Below are positions 17,578-25,812 of a stretch of DNA of 64,000 nt, in pieces. The translations under genes and the position numbers were made by a program. Positions within the stretch are counted from its first letter, which is position 1; every line of letters begins with the position of its first letter. The notes beneath the pieces were generated by a model, which was not told where the DNA came from, did no database searches, and saw nothing but the letters and a program-made list of their open reading frames with translations. Source of the stretch: CANMXU01 sp052030545 (lineage in GTDB: Bacteria; Pseudomonadota; Gammaproteobacteria; Enterobacterales; Alteromonadaceae); assembly GCF_052030545.1 (NCBI RefSeq), contig NZ_JBPDIH010000003.1, forward strand, positions 496,001-560,000. Direction: 5' to 3'.

Positions 17578-18196
17578 AAGCGTCCTCCAAGGTTTCCCAC
17601 ATGGTGTGTTGATCAAGGGTAACCGAAACCAATGTAGAGCACAGTAATAGCAAAACAAAGGCGCTAAAACCTAAGCCAACAGTTAAATCTGCCATGGATA
17701 ATAGTTTATACATAGAAACGATAATGCCGAGTAAAAACACATGCAACATTACCCAATGATCTAGCGTATGGTACGAGCGGAAAAATTGTAATAACTGAGG
17801 TTTAACCCGACCGCGCTTTATGCAGTAAGCAATGTAAAAGGCGGTAACCAGTCGGACAATGGGTATTGCAATAGTAAATAGGAACAAGCAAAGACCAATA
17901 ATATAAAAGTCGTTTTGAATTAATATCGCAATACAGTCAACCATAGATGCTTGATTAAAAAGCCCCACTAAACCCATGCCCATTAACGGCATGGTCATCG
18001 CGGGGATCAGAAATAATAAGCCGGCTAATGAAATCGCCAAAGTACGGTCAATCGAGTTAACTTTACTTTCAAATAATTTCGCGTTACAACGCGAACACAT
18101 CGCTTTTTGTCCAGCATGTAACGCAGGCTTAGTTGCCAAGGCATCACATTTGGGACATATAATTATTTGGCGTAGATCTTGGCTAAACCCGCTCAT
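17558..18196 (-). CDS. PqiA-domain membrane protein, N-terminal half of a split LetA
   Basis: A 212-residue protein with CPKCDA and CSRCNA motifs near residues 15-40 and about four membrane helices after them, as in one PqiA domain. The ATG at 18196 is preferred over an in-frame TTG two codons earlier because AGG is correctly spaced. It is first in the operon letA-N, letA-C, letB, with overlapping stops and starts throughout. The pair is expected to act with LetB in moving lipids between the inner and outer membranes. Confidence 0.85.
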   Translation of the reverse strand: MSGFSQDLRQIIICPKCDALATKPALHAGQKAMCSRCNAKLFESKVNSIDRTLAISLAGLLFLIPAMTMPLMGMGLVGLFNQASMVDCIAILIQNDFYIIGLCLFLFTIAIPIVRLVTAFYIAYCIKRGRVKPQLLQFFRSYHTLDHWVMLHVFLLGIIVSMYKLLSMADLTVGLGFSAFVLLLLCSTLVSVTLDQHTMWETLEDACEHSNS

Positions 18197-18344
18197 GATC
18201 AACCTGTTGAAAATTAAGCACTAACATTCCTTAAGTGTAAGGTAAGTTAGGCTAATCGCCAATAGCGAAACAACACGCTCAACATTAAGTTACAAATTAA
18301 ACAGCACTTATTAAGCAAGGTAACCCCATCTAATGCTTAGGTAA

Positions 18345-18454
18345 TTTCCTATGCTTCGACAAGCTCAGCACGAACGGAAATTTTGGAGATTTAACACTAA
18401 TTCCCCAACCGTTCGCCCTGAGCCTGTCGAAGGGTGCTTCTCGGATAGATTAGG
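18345..18454. repeat. Palindromic interspersed repeat, unit A
   Basis: CTTCGACAAGCTCAGCACGAACGG and its near-complement CCGTTCGCCCTGAGCCTGTCGAAG face each other across about 35 bases and are followed by GGTGCTTCTCGGATAGATTAGG. The same module returns three more times downstream. This palindrome class is widespread in bacterial intergenic DNA. It reads through as an open frame only by chance. Confidence 0.8.
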
Positions 18455-18462
18455 ATCAAACT

Positions 18463-18525
18463 GGGGTCAGTGACAAAAAAGAAGAAAGTAAGCGGGATTA
18501 ACCATTTTTATTAGTCACTGACCCC
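18463..18525. repeat. Inverted repeat GGGGTCAGTGAC / GTCACTGACCCC
   Basis: Perfect 12-bp inverted repeats enclose 39 bases between repeat unit A and the assembly gap. GGGGTCAG-type ends resemble the flanks of REP-associated tyrosine transposase elements. No transposase frame is present inside, so this would be a non-autonomous remnant at most. Confidence 0.6.
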
Positions 18526-18554
18526 TTTTCTTTGCATAAACAGAAATTTTGGAG

Positions 18555-18648
18555 NNNNNNNNNNNNNNNNNNNNNNNNNNNNNNNNNNNNNNNNNNNNNN
18601 NNNNNNNNNNNNNNNNNNNNNNNNNNNNNNNNNNNNNNNNNNNNNNNN
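18555..18648. other. Assembly gap (94 N)
   Basis: Ninety-four unknown bases interrupt a repeat unit: AGAAATTTTGGAG precedes the gap and ACGGAAATTTTGGAG follows it. The gap is most simply a collapsed or unresolved tandem array, so the true length is unknown. Confidence 0.95.
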
Positions 18649-18934
18649 ACGGAAATTTTGGAGATTTAGCTATATTTCCACCCAGCCGTTCGCCCTGAGC
18701 CTGTCGAAGGGTGCTTCTCGGATAGATTAGGAAAATAACGCAGTAATATTTAGTCATTTCCTTTGCTTCGACAAGCTCTGCACAAACGGAAATTTTGGAG
18801 ATTTAGCTATATTTCCACCCGACCGTTCGCCCTGAGCCTGTCGAAGGGTGCTTCTCGGATAGATTAGGAGAATAACGCAACAATATTTAGTCATTTCCTT
18901 TGCTTCGACAAGCTCTTCACGAACAGAAATTTTA
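18649..18934. repeat. Tandem array of palindromic repeats, units B to D
   Basis: One truncated unit after the gap, one complete unit and one partial unit occur with a period of about 136-138 bases, counted from successive AAATTTTGGAG-type blocks (18649, 18785, 18923). Units share the facing CTTCGACAAGCTC / GAGCCTGTCGAAG arms and the spacer ATAACGC-A-AATATTTAGTCATTTCC. Deletions or decay have cut the last unit after AGAAATTTTA. Confidence 0.85.
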
Positions 18935-18976
18935 TTCGCCACCGACGCTTCAAGGAAAGTCGGTAAAATTTAGAGA

Positions 18977-19003
18977 TAAAAAAAGCAGCGATAATTCGCT
19001 GCT
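18977..19003 (-). terminator. Terminator of the cytochrome c gene
   Basis: On the minus strand AGCAGCGA pairs with TCGCTGCT around a four-base loop and is followed by a run of seven T, starting 21 bases after the stop codon. Confidence 0.9.
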
Positions 19004-19023
19004 TCTTCAAAAATCTTAAACGC

Positions 19024-19929
19024 TTATAGCGAAGACATAAACTGCGTTAACGCTTTAATGTCATCATCCGTTAACTTAGCCGCAATATCACCCATGATAT
19101 TGTTGGCATCGTTTTGACGCTCGCCAGAACGGAATTTCTCAAGTTGCGTTGTTAGGTATTCAACATTTTGCTTAGCTACTGCTGGGAAAGCTGCGTTGTC
19201 CATGCCGTTACCTTTCACACCATGACAAGCAATACATGCCGTAATACCGCGATTTGCGTCACCGCCGATGTATAATTTCTTACCAACTTCATTTGCTTCA
19301 CCGTTACCTGCTGTCGATTTTTGTGCAGCAAAGAATTCAGCTAAATCAGCAATATCTTGATCAGACAATGCAGCAACCATTGGCGCCATAACAGGATCTT
19401 TACGGGTACCATCTTTAAAGTCGTGAATTTGCTTCACTAAGTATTGCTCACCTTGACCCGCTAATTTCGGATACATAGTGACTAAGCTATTACCGTCAGC
19501 GCCGTGACAAGCAGTACATGCCGCAGCTTTTGCTTGACCAGGAAAGTTACCAACAATTTTTACATCACCAGCTGCTGGAGCCGCCGCAGAAGAAGCACCT
19601 GCGCTAGCTGCCGCTTCAGGGTTACGAGGTAAGCTTGCAAAATGAGCCGCTAAGTCAGCCATATCTTCATCAGAAAGATTAACTGCCATAGGCGCCATCA
19701 TCATGTCTTTGCGGTCGCCGTTTTTAAACGCTTTTAATTGCTTAACAATATAAGCTGCTGGCTGGCCCGCAAGGTTTGGATATAAAGGAATAGCACTAAT
19801 ACCATTAGCACCATGACAAGCTGCACAAGTAGCAGACTTAGTTTTACCTGCTGCAGCATCACCGGCAAAAGCTGCCGCAGTATTAATTACGCCTAAACCT
19901 AGTAATAAGGTAAATAGTATTTTTTTCAT
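19024..19929 (-). CDS. Triheme cytochrome c4-like protein
   Basis: A 301-residue periplasmic protein: signal peptide MKKILFTLLLGLGVINTAAAFA, then three successive class I cytochrome c domains, each with a haem-binding motif (CAACH, CTACH, CIACH) and a distal Met in an MAPM or IMGD context. A classic cytochrome c4 is diheme and about 200 residues; this one has an extra domain joined by an Ala-rich linker. The start was set at the signal-peptide Met rather than 44 codons upstream. It is divergent from engB, the usual gammaproteobacterial neighbour of c4. It probably carries electrons to a terminal oxidase. Confidence 0.9.
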   Translation of the reverse strand: MKKILFTLLLGLGVINTAAAFAGDAAAGKTKSATCAACHGANGISAIPLYPNLAGQPAAYIVKQLKAFKNGDRKDMMMAPMAVNLSDEDMADLAAHFASLPRNPEAAASAGASSAAAPAAGDVKIVGNFPGQAKAAACTACHGADGNSLVTMYPKLAGQGEQYLVKQIHDFKDGTRKDPVMAPMVAALSDQDIADLAEFFAAQKSTAGNGEANEVGKKLYIGGDANRGITACIACHGVKGNGMDNAAFPAVAKQNVEYLTTQLEKFRSGERQNDANNIMGDIAAKLTDDDIKALTQFMSSL

Positions 19930-20209
19930 CGAATTGCTCTCTGCTTGCCCAATAAAAACAGCCGTGGTTTGGCCTATCTCATTATATTGTTTCAAAAAGT
20001 GACAGCATTTTACACGAATATAAGGATTGTGTAACAGCGGAATGAAAAAAATAGCGGACATTTCTCACTTTTATAGCAAAAATTTTCAAGATATTTATCC
20101 ATTGTGCTAAATGTCACCAAAAAAGCAGCGTTCAAGCCAACGTAGTAATTCGCATTTCCATCTAACATGCGTATAATATGGCTTTAAAAATTTTTAGTTG
20201 GAAAGCACC

Positions 20210-20851
20210 TTGTCATCACCACAAACCAATTTACGTCAGGCAAAATTTACCATTAGTGCCCCAGACATTCGTCATTTACCTTCCGATGGTGGTGTTGAAG
20301 TAGCGTTTGCGGGTCGCTCAAATGCGGGTAAGTCGAGTGCGTTAAATACGCTTACTCACCAAAAAAGTTTGGCAAGAACCAGTAAAACCCCAGGACGCAC
20401 ACAACTGATTAATATTTTTGAAGTCAGCGAAGGTCGTCGTTTAGTCGATTTACCAGGCTATGGCTTTGCCAAAGTACCAATGGCAATGAAAGAAAAGTGG
20501 CAAAAAGCCTTAGGTGAATACCTAGAAAAACGTGACAGTTTAAAAGGCTTAGTGGTATTGATGGATATTCGTCATCCGTTAAAAGATCTTGATTTAGACC
20601 TTATTCATTGGGCTGCCGATAGCGACTTACCCATCTTAGTTTTATTAACTAAGTCTGATAAGTTGTCACAAGGCAAAGCGAGCACACAAGTATTAAGCGT
20701 AAAAAAAGCATTAGCTTCTTTAAACGCTGACTTAAAAGTTCAAGCATTCTCGTCATTAAAGAAAACGGGCTTAGAACAAGCAAACAATATTATTTGTCAG
20801 TGGTTCAATGAACATGACTTAACAGATACTGACGCAAACGCTGAAGAATAA
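20210..20851 (+). CDS. engB: Ribosome-biogenesis GTPase EngB (YihA)
   Basis: A 213-residue TrmE-Era-EngA-YihA class GTPase needed for large ribosomal subunit assembly. G1 GRSNAGKS, G2-region TSKTPGRTQ, G3 DLPGYGFA, G4 TKSD and G5-region SSLKK are all present. The TTG at 20210 is preferred because GGAAAG stands 6-7 bases before it; an in-frame TTG at 20198 has no ribosome site. An acidic tail closes the protein. A terminator follows 25 bp downstream. Confidence 0.95.
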   Translation: MSSPQTNLRQAKFTISAPDIRHLPSDGGVEVAFAGRSNAGKSSALNTLTHQKSLARTSKTPGRTQLINIFEVSEGRRLVDLPGYGFAKVPMAMKEKWQKALGEYLEKRDSLKGLVVLMDIRHPLKDLDLDLIHWAADSDLPILVLLTKSDKLSQGKASTQVLSVKKALASLNADLKVQAFSSLKKTGLEQANNIICQWFNEHDLTDTDANAEE

Positions 20852-20876
20852 CCTTTTCAGTCAATCAACATTAGCA

Positions 20877-20909
20877 AGCCCAAGTGAACATTTTACTTGG
20901 GCTTTTTTA
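20877..20909 (+). terminator. Terminator of engB
   Basis: AGCCCAAGT pairs with ACTTGGGCT around a short A+T-rich loop, followed by a T run. Confidence 0.92.
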
Positions 20910-20943
20910 TTGCCTGAAAATTAGTCCGCAGTAAAAAACAGGC

Positions 20944-21036
20944 AAAAAAAAAGCCGAAGACAATTTCTTCGGCGGATATAGCTATGGGGAAAGCTAAATA
21001 TATAAAATAATTACAACAAGCGTTCGTTAAGAGAAC
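20944..21036 (-). ncRNA. Candidate small RNA in the Spot 42 position
   Basis: A minus-strand promoter (TATAAT at 21048-21043) and a strong terminator (GCCGAAGA / TCTTCGGC, loop of five, then nine T) bracket about 93 bases with no open frame. The unit is convergent with engB, exactly as spf (Spot 42) is convergent with engB/yihA in E. coli. An unpaired C-rich stretch (CTTTCCCCATAGC) lies before the terminator and could be a seed. I see no clear sequence match to E. coli Spot 42, so family membership is inferred from location only. Confidence 0.6.
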
Positions 21037-21042
21037 AACTGC

Positions 21043-21072
21043 ATTATAGAGCACATACTCTACAAAAGTAAA
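21043..21072 (-). promoter_or_regulatory. Promoter of the candidate small RNA
   Basis: TTTACT (21072-21067), an 18-bp spacer and a perfect TATAAT (21048-21043) read on the minus strand. The predicted start is near 21036. The rest of the gap to 21337 holds only A+T-rich leader sequence for the next gene. Confidence 0.6.
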
Positions 21073-21337
21073 GTACTTACTCTAATTATTTTACAAATTT
21101 GTCAAATAATGTGCACTTACGTCACTTAAATATTAAGTCTTAATTAACGCAACGATCAATTGTCGCCAAAACCCTACCGCAAGTAATTGTATCAATGTCC
21201 AAATACTTTACACTTTTATAAATGTACAAATTTGTTAAAACGCAAGTATTTGTAAGTTATGAAATTTTACTTTTGGAATGAAGATTGCTTAGCCATTACT
21301 GAAAAATATGTTTGATATCAAATAGAAAGGATAAACA

Positions 21338-22042
21338 ATGAGCAAAGTAACTATAAAATCACTTATCGCAACATTAGTATTAACTGTAAGCTGTAGCGCA
21401 AGTGCAGCACTGATCACTCAAGAGTTTAATAATGGCGACTCTTTGGCTGATTGGGGTGTTGATAGAGCGGCACCAACAGGGTTTGAAATCATCAATAATG
21501 AATTAGTCATGTCAATTACTGGCCCTGCAGATAGTGATGATTTTAGAAATACACAAGGAATGAAACTTGATATCGGCGAGTCTACTTTCATGTCAGTAGA
21601 TATGTTTATCGATTCAAGTTGGGCAAACGACGAACGTTACGGCGGCTTTTGGTCAGTCGCGTACGACAGTGCTGATGTAATTAGTGCTTACCCTATTTTA
21701 GAGTTTCAAGGGCAAAACAATGGTGTAGTTGCCGCATGGGACAACTCGGGTTGGGCAGAATTTAGCACCTTGTTTAACTTTGATGAATTCAACACCTTCA
21801 GCTTTGAAATTAATGATTTAGGCGTTGATTATTCAATTAACGGTGTCAAAGTACATTCAGACACTACAAGCGATATTCAATACTTCGGTGACGTGATTTT
21901 AAATGCCAAATATGAAGGTAGTGACTTTACCGTGAAGTATGACAACTTAACGTTTGGTAGCGTTGACGTACCAGAGCCTTCTACCCTTGCTATTTTAGCC
22001 TTAGGCCTAGTCGGTTTTGCGTCTCGCAAAGTTAAAAAATAA
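21338..22042 (+). CDS. PEP-CTERM sorting-domain protein 1
   Basis: A 234-residue exported protein: signal peptide to about residue 23 (SASA), a beta-rich body with laminin-G/concanavalin-like composition (many aromatic, Asp and Asn residues), and a C-terminal PEP-CTERM tag (VPEPSTLAILALGLVGFASR, then basic residues). Such tags are recognised by exosortase, usually for delivery with exopolysaccharide. No exosortase lies in the window. AGAAAGG precedes the ATG. The ligand or role of the body is unknown. Confidence 0.88.
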   Translation: MSKVTIKSLIATLVLTVSCSASAALITQEFNNGDSLADWGVDRAAPTGFEIINNELVMSITGPADSDDFRNTQGMKLDIGESTFMSVDMFIDSSWANDERYGGFWSVAYDSADVISAYPILEFQGQNNGVVAAWDNSGWAEFSTLFNFDEFNTFSFEINDLGVDYSINGVKVHSDTTSDIQYFGDVILNAKYEGSDFTVKYDNLTFGSVDVPEPSTLAILALGLVGFASRKVKK

Positions 22043-22072
22043 GCATTAACGCTTAAATAAGCCGACCAAAAG

Positions 22073-22104
22073 AAGCACTATACTCAAGGTTATAGTGCTT
22101 TTTC
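22073..22104 (+). terminator. Terminator after PEP-CTERM gene 1
   Basis: AAGCACTATA pairs with TATAGTGCTT around an eight-base loop and is followed by TTTCTT. In the remaining 270 bases before the chemoreceptor I see no gene and no convincing promoter. Confidence 0.85.
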
Positions 22105-22377
22105 TTATTATTTTTCGATAAGATAAGCCCTTCCATAGAGTTAACTTTATTAATAAAAATCATTACTTCCGCTAAAACAAGTCTAAATAGCGATAAAACA
22201 GTGAAAAATGCCGCTATTTTCAATTTACCTTTCCAGTTTAAAAATACCGTCTATACTAAAATTAGTCGTCTTGACTACTACTGCTATTACGATTAAAAAA
22301 CGGCATTAAGCACATGTATTTTAGGCACAAGTTGGCACTGGCTTAAAAGATGGAACATGGAATTAGAAGGAATACCT

Positions 22378-24366
22378 ATGAAGCGCCTATTAAGTAGATT
22401 TTCGATCATTCAACTTTCTCTGATCAGCTCAGCAATTTTAACCTTATTTATTTTAGTATTACTGGTGCAAAATTTAGGGCAAAAGTGGCAAGAGTCAACC
22501 ATTCTTGAACAAGATATTGAGTTGATCACCTTATTAGATGCTTTAGAAAAAGTCGCACATAATCACGCGGTAGAGCGTGGTTTAACCGCGGGATTTTTGG
22601 GCAGTGGTACCGACGCCGCCCGCACCAAAGTAAATGCCCAAAGAGAAAAAGCCGATCAGTCGATTCAAGCGCTAAAAAGTGCTCAAGCAAGTTTAACCTT
22701 TGACAACGACATCATTGATGATCATTTAAGTATTTTATTTACTTATGAACAAAAGAAAGGTGCAATTCGCCAACAAGTCAATCAACAAAATGCGCCAAAT
22801 GCTTTTCATTTTTACAGCACGCTAAATAAGACTGCGGTTGATCTAGCGGTTATTTTAAAAAACCAAATTAAACACCCGGTATTGTCCAAAGAATTAAGTG
22901 CCGCATTTTTATTTGCCCAATATAAAGAACGATTAGGGCAAAATCGCGGCATTATTAACGGCATATTAGCTAAAAAAAGCTTAAGCAATACTGCGCAAAA
23001 AGATATCGTGATGTATAACTCAGATATGCAGCTACTCAATAGCTATTTGCATTCTACCTTAGACAGTCAACAAGGTAATGAGCTTACCACCTTGTTGCAA
23101 TCTAATGATTCAGCAAACATCGCTAAAATCACCAATGTATTGCTTACCAATAGTATGCCCGACTTTTCAGCGTTACCAGAACCTTCCGCTTGGTTTCCTA
23201 TGGCAACAAAACAAATTGCGGGCATAAAGGGCATGCTCGATAGACAATGGCAAACCATTAAAAGCGACGGCCAACATTTATTAGCACAAGCCAACTTTGA
23301 ACTAATGTTTACCATAGGGGCGTTTTTAGTTACGGTCACCATAATTATTATTCTCAATGTCTATTTAATTTCGACACTACGTAGAGAATTGCATTCGTTA
23401 ACGAAACTGTTGAAACAAGCAGAAACTGGCGATTTAACCGTCGATCTAAAACTCAATACAACCGATGAATTAGGTGAAATTTCTAACGCCATTCACAATA
23501 CGATTTATGCATTTAAAGTACTAATGCTCGGCTTAGATGAGTCTGTAAAATCAGGTACACGCTTAAACGAAAATATGAATGGCGCCACACAAACTGTATT
23601 GCAAGATGCTGAAAGCACACAAATGATGGCAACCAGCATTGCCAGTGCGATTGAAGAAATGGCAGCAACCAGTCGCGAAATCGCTCAGTCGGCTTCAGAA
23701 ACGTTAAATGCAAGTGACCAACTTAACCAACAAGCTCAACGCATGATTGATGAAAACCAATCTAGCCAAGATTCCATTACCGAGCTAACCGACAGTATGT
23801 CAGCAGTCGAAAATTTAGCGTCACAAATGGAGCAACAAGTTGGCAGTATTTCATCGATTCTTGATACGATTAGCAGCATAGCGGAACAAACTAACTTACT
23901 TGCGTTAAATGCCGCCATTGAAGCAGCACGAGCGGGTGAACATGGTAGAGGATTTGCCGTAGTCGCCGATGAAGTGCGTAGCTTAGCCGCAAACAGTAAG
24001 GAGTCGTCTGAAAAAATTGCTAGCTTGCTTGCTAAGTTACAAAGCATAAGTGATCAAGTTATTGGCTCAATCGCCGACAGCTCAGCACAATCAAAAACGG
24101 CATTAGAAAAATTTGAACACGCTAAAGGGGTTTCAGTAAAAGTGCATGACAATAGTAAGGAGTTAGAAGCCCTTGCTATTAACGTTTCATCTGCTGCAGA
24201 AGAGCAATCGACAGTTGCTGAAAGTATTGCATCAGACGCTTCAAACGTGCTTGATTTAGCCAACCATGAACTCGAAGCGACACAAGCATTACAAGAGATA
24301 TTTAGTGATCTGCAGTTAAATTCAGATACGCTGCAAAAAACAATGGAAAACTTCACTTTTAAATAG
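22378..24366 (+). CDS. Methyl-accepting chemotaxis protein with NIT sensor domain
   Basis: A 662-residue transmembrane receptor. Helix 1 spans about residues 10-32. A periplasmic nitrate/nitrite-sensing (NIT) domain follows, seen in the AVERGLTAGFLGSG segment. Helix 2 lies near 308-330, then HAMP (about 330-385) and a cytoplasmic signalling domain with the hairpin-tip motif EQTNLLALNAAIEAARAGE. It would bind ligand outside and control CheA. The ATG at 22378 has AGAAGGA six bases upstream; an ATG seven codons earlier is possible. No che genes are nearby, so it is an orphan receptor. Confidence 0.93.
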   Translation: MKRLLSRFSIIQLSLISSAILTLFILVLLVQNLGQKWQESTILEQDIELITLLDALEKVAHNHAVERGLTAGFLGSGTDAARTKVNAQREKADQSIQALKSAQASLTFDNDIIDDHLSILFTYEQKKGAIRQQVNQQNAPNAFHFYSTLNKTAVDLAVILKNQIKHPVLSKELSAAFLFAQYKERLGQNRGIINGILAKKSLSNTAQKDIVMYNSDMQLLNSYLHSTLDSQQGNELTTLLQSNDSANIAKITNVLLTNSMPDFSALPEPSAWFPMATKQIAGIKGMLDRQWQTIKSDGQHLLAQANFELMFTIGAFLVTVTIIIILNVYLISTLRRELHSLTKLLKQAETGDLTVDLKLNTTDELGEISNAIHNTIYAFKVLMLGLDESVKSGTRLNENMNGATQTVLQDAESTQMMATSIASAIEEMAATSREIAQSASETLNASDQLNQQAQRMIDENQSSQDSITELTDSMSAVENLASQMEQQVGSISSILDTISSIAEQTNLLALNAAIEAARAGEHGRGFAVVADEVRSLAANSKESSEKIASLLAKLQSISDQVIGSIADSSAQSKTALEKFEHAKGVSVKVHDNSKELEALAINVSSAAEEQSTVAESIASDASNVLDLANHELEATQALQEIFSDLQLNSDTLQKTMENFTFK

Positions 24367-24410
24367 GCAAGTTGTTCAATTACTTGGCGTAACAAAAACC
24401 AATAAAACTC

Positions 24411-24445
24411 AGGCTAGTAAACCTAATGTTTGCTAGCCTTTTTTT
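24411..24445 (+). terminator. Terminator of the chemoreceptor gene
   Basis: AGGCTAGTAAAC pairs with GTTTGCTAGCCT, with one mismatch and a five-base loop, followed by a run of T. Confidence 0.92.
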
Positions 24446-24594
24446 CACATTAACTTTTTTAAACTATTTGAATACAAAAGCGAGTTGCCACGGTCTTATT
24501 GACACTTGTTGCTGCTAAGACACATTTTTCAAATTCATCGCACAACAATCCAACACATTTAATCAACAACACTTTTTATCAATGAGTATTTACT

Positions 24595-25161
24595 ATGAAA
24601 AAAGCATTATCCTTTTTAACACCATTATTGCTGATGTTGAGCACAAGCATTGTCTTCGCCGACCAGCCTTCTATTGATGTTGGTCCCAAAGTTGGTCAAT
24701 CTTCACCTCAAATTTCCGTTGTAGACATCAACAATCAACAACCAACCATCAACCAACTTTCAGGTCAAAATGGCGTTATTGTGGTATTTTTCCGTTCTGC
24801 CGATTGGTGTCCTTTCTGTAAAAAACATTTAATCGAACTCAACCAGCAGGCTGATAAATTTAAAAAGCTTGGCTTTGGCTTAGCGGCAATTTCATACGAC
24901 AATACCGATATACTGAAAAGCTTTAGCCAAGAAAAAGCCATCAGCTATCCGTTACTGTCTGATCAAAACGTCGAAACCATGATAGCGTTTAACGTATTAA
25001 ATACCGATTACCAACCCGCTGACGATCATTACGGTATCCCATACCCTGGCGTAGTCGTTATTGATAAGAATGGTAAGGTACTTGATAAGCACTTTTTTGA
25101 AGGTTACAAACAACGGGTAAAGTTTGCTGATTTGCATAAGGCGCTAGCACAGCACTTTTAA
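24595..25161 (+). CDS. Exported peroxiredoxin-like (AhpC/TSA, redoxin) protein
   Basis: A 188-residue protein with a signal peptide (residues 1-22, ending in VFA) and a thioredoxin fold of the AhpC/TSA/redoxin type. The WCPFCKK motif near residues 73-79 gives a CxxC pair, more like a thiol-disulfide reductase than a one-Cys peroxidase. The cis-Pro region appears as GIPYPGVVVID. It probably reduces peroxides or disulfides in the periplasm. No strong ribosome site is visible. It stands alone between two unrelated operons. Confidence 0.85.
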   Translation: MKKALSFLTPLLLMLSTSIVFADQPSIDVGPKVGQSSPQISVVDINNQQPTINQLSGQNGVIVVFFRSADWCPFCKKHLIELNQQADKFKKLGFGLAAISYDNTDILKSFSQEKAISYPLLSDQNVETMIAFNVLNTDYQPADDHYGIPYPGVVVIDKNGKVLDKHFFEGYKQRVKFADLHKALAQHF

Positions 25162-25217
25162 TGAAACGGGCGTCAGTACCTATTGTTATGTGCTGACGCA
25201 GCTTGAATTATTTTTAA

Positions 25218-25460
25218 TTAAGCCATTAATTTTAAAGCTATGTAGGGCGTAATATTTAACAAAATAACCCCCAACTTAAACATGGCTAAATAGTTGAAAT
25301 AATATTTTGGCAAATCGCTTTGCTCAACTGACAACATGTTACTGTACACTTTGACAATAAAGCCTTTAAATGCCACTAGCGCGATAGTTGAAATGCATAA
25401 AATACTGACGTTGATTACCGTGCACCAACCAAAGAAAGTCGTTAATTCACTGACTGTCAT
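25218..25460 (-). CDS. Small two-helix membrane protein (DUF6868-like)
   Basis: An 80-residue protein with two membrane helices (about residues 8-32 and 57-78) and an opening LTTFFGWCTVIN that resembles the DUF6868 family of uncharacterised small membrane proteins. Tandem ATG codons occur; the second has GGAG six bases upstream and is chosen. It follows another very small membrane-protein gene by 27 bp on the same strand, so the two are probably co-transcribed. The function is unknown. Confidence 0.72.
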   Translation of the reverse strand: MTVSELTTFFGWCTVINVSILCISTIALVAFKGFIVKVYSNMLSVEQSDLPKYYFNYLAMFKLGVILLNITPYIALKLMA

Positions 25461-25487
25461 CATATGCTCCTATTATTAAATAATTTT

Positions 25488-25655
25488 TTACCGTTCTTGC
25501 TCAGACACAGGTTTTGCAAAAAAGACAAAAGGGATGGCCAAAGGGCCAAGCAGCGCGCCCAACAATGCCCAATAGTATCTGCGAGCATGGCGTAATTTAG
25601 CCAAATAAAAACAAACAAATATACTGAGTATATTAAGAACAATAAGTACAACCAT
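25488..25655 (-). CDS. Very small membrane protein, 55 residues
   Basis: This frame starts at an ATG with an excellent AGGAGG ribosome site five bases upstream and encodes two hydrophobic helices (about residues 2-18 and 29-47) with a basic LRHARRYYW loop and a charged SEQER tail. Hydrophobic pattern and ribosome site make it far more likely than the overlapping 63-residue frame at 25460-25651. It precedes the DUF6868-like gene on the same strand. The family is not recognised. Confidence 0.7.
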   Translation of the reverse strand: MVVLIVLNILSIFVCFYLAKLRHARRYYWALLGALLGPLAIPFVFFAKPVSEQER

Positions 25656-25812
25656 TTTTGCCTCCTATGACATGCTCAGACGTTTTACCAAATGAGTGGT
25701 CAAAATTAACATCATTATCTAACTACCTTAGCTTACTTTACCAAATTAGCATCTACTTTCTTGTAACGAAAATTAACGCTAGCCTGTATGAATATTTTAG
25801 GTATTCACCTAG

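Noticed and set aside
18345..18934. CRISPR-like array
   Set aside because: Units are long palindromes with near-identical interiors, not short repeats with unique spacers, and no cas gene is present.
18515..18942. Two minus-strand frames with the peptide STLRQAQGER
   Set aside because: They are translations of the palindromic repeat and one runs through the N gap; no ribosome site and no protein character.
20944..21036. Calling the small RNA Spot 42 outright
   Set aside because: Location and orientation agree, but I could not align the body with E. coli Spot 42; left as a candidate.
25460..25651. A 63-residue minus-strand frame
   Set aside because: The overlapping 55-residue frame from 25655 has the AGGAGG site and a better membrane-protein pattern.
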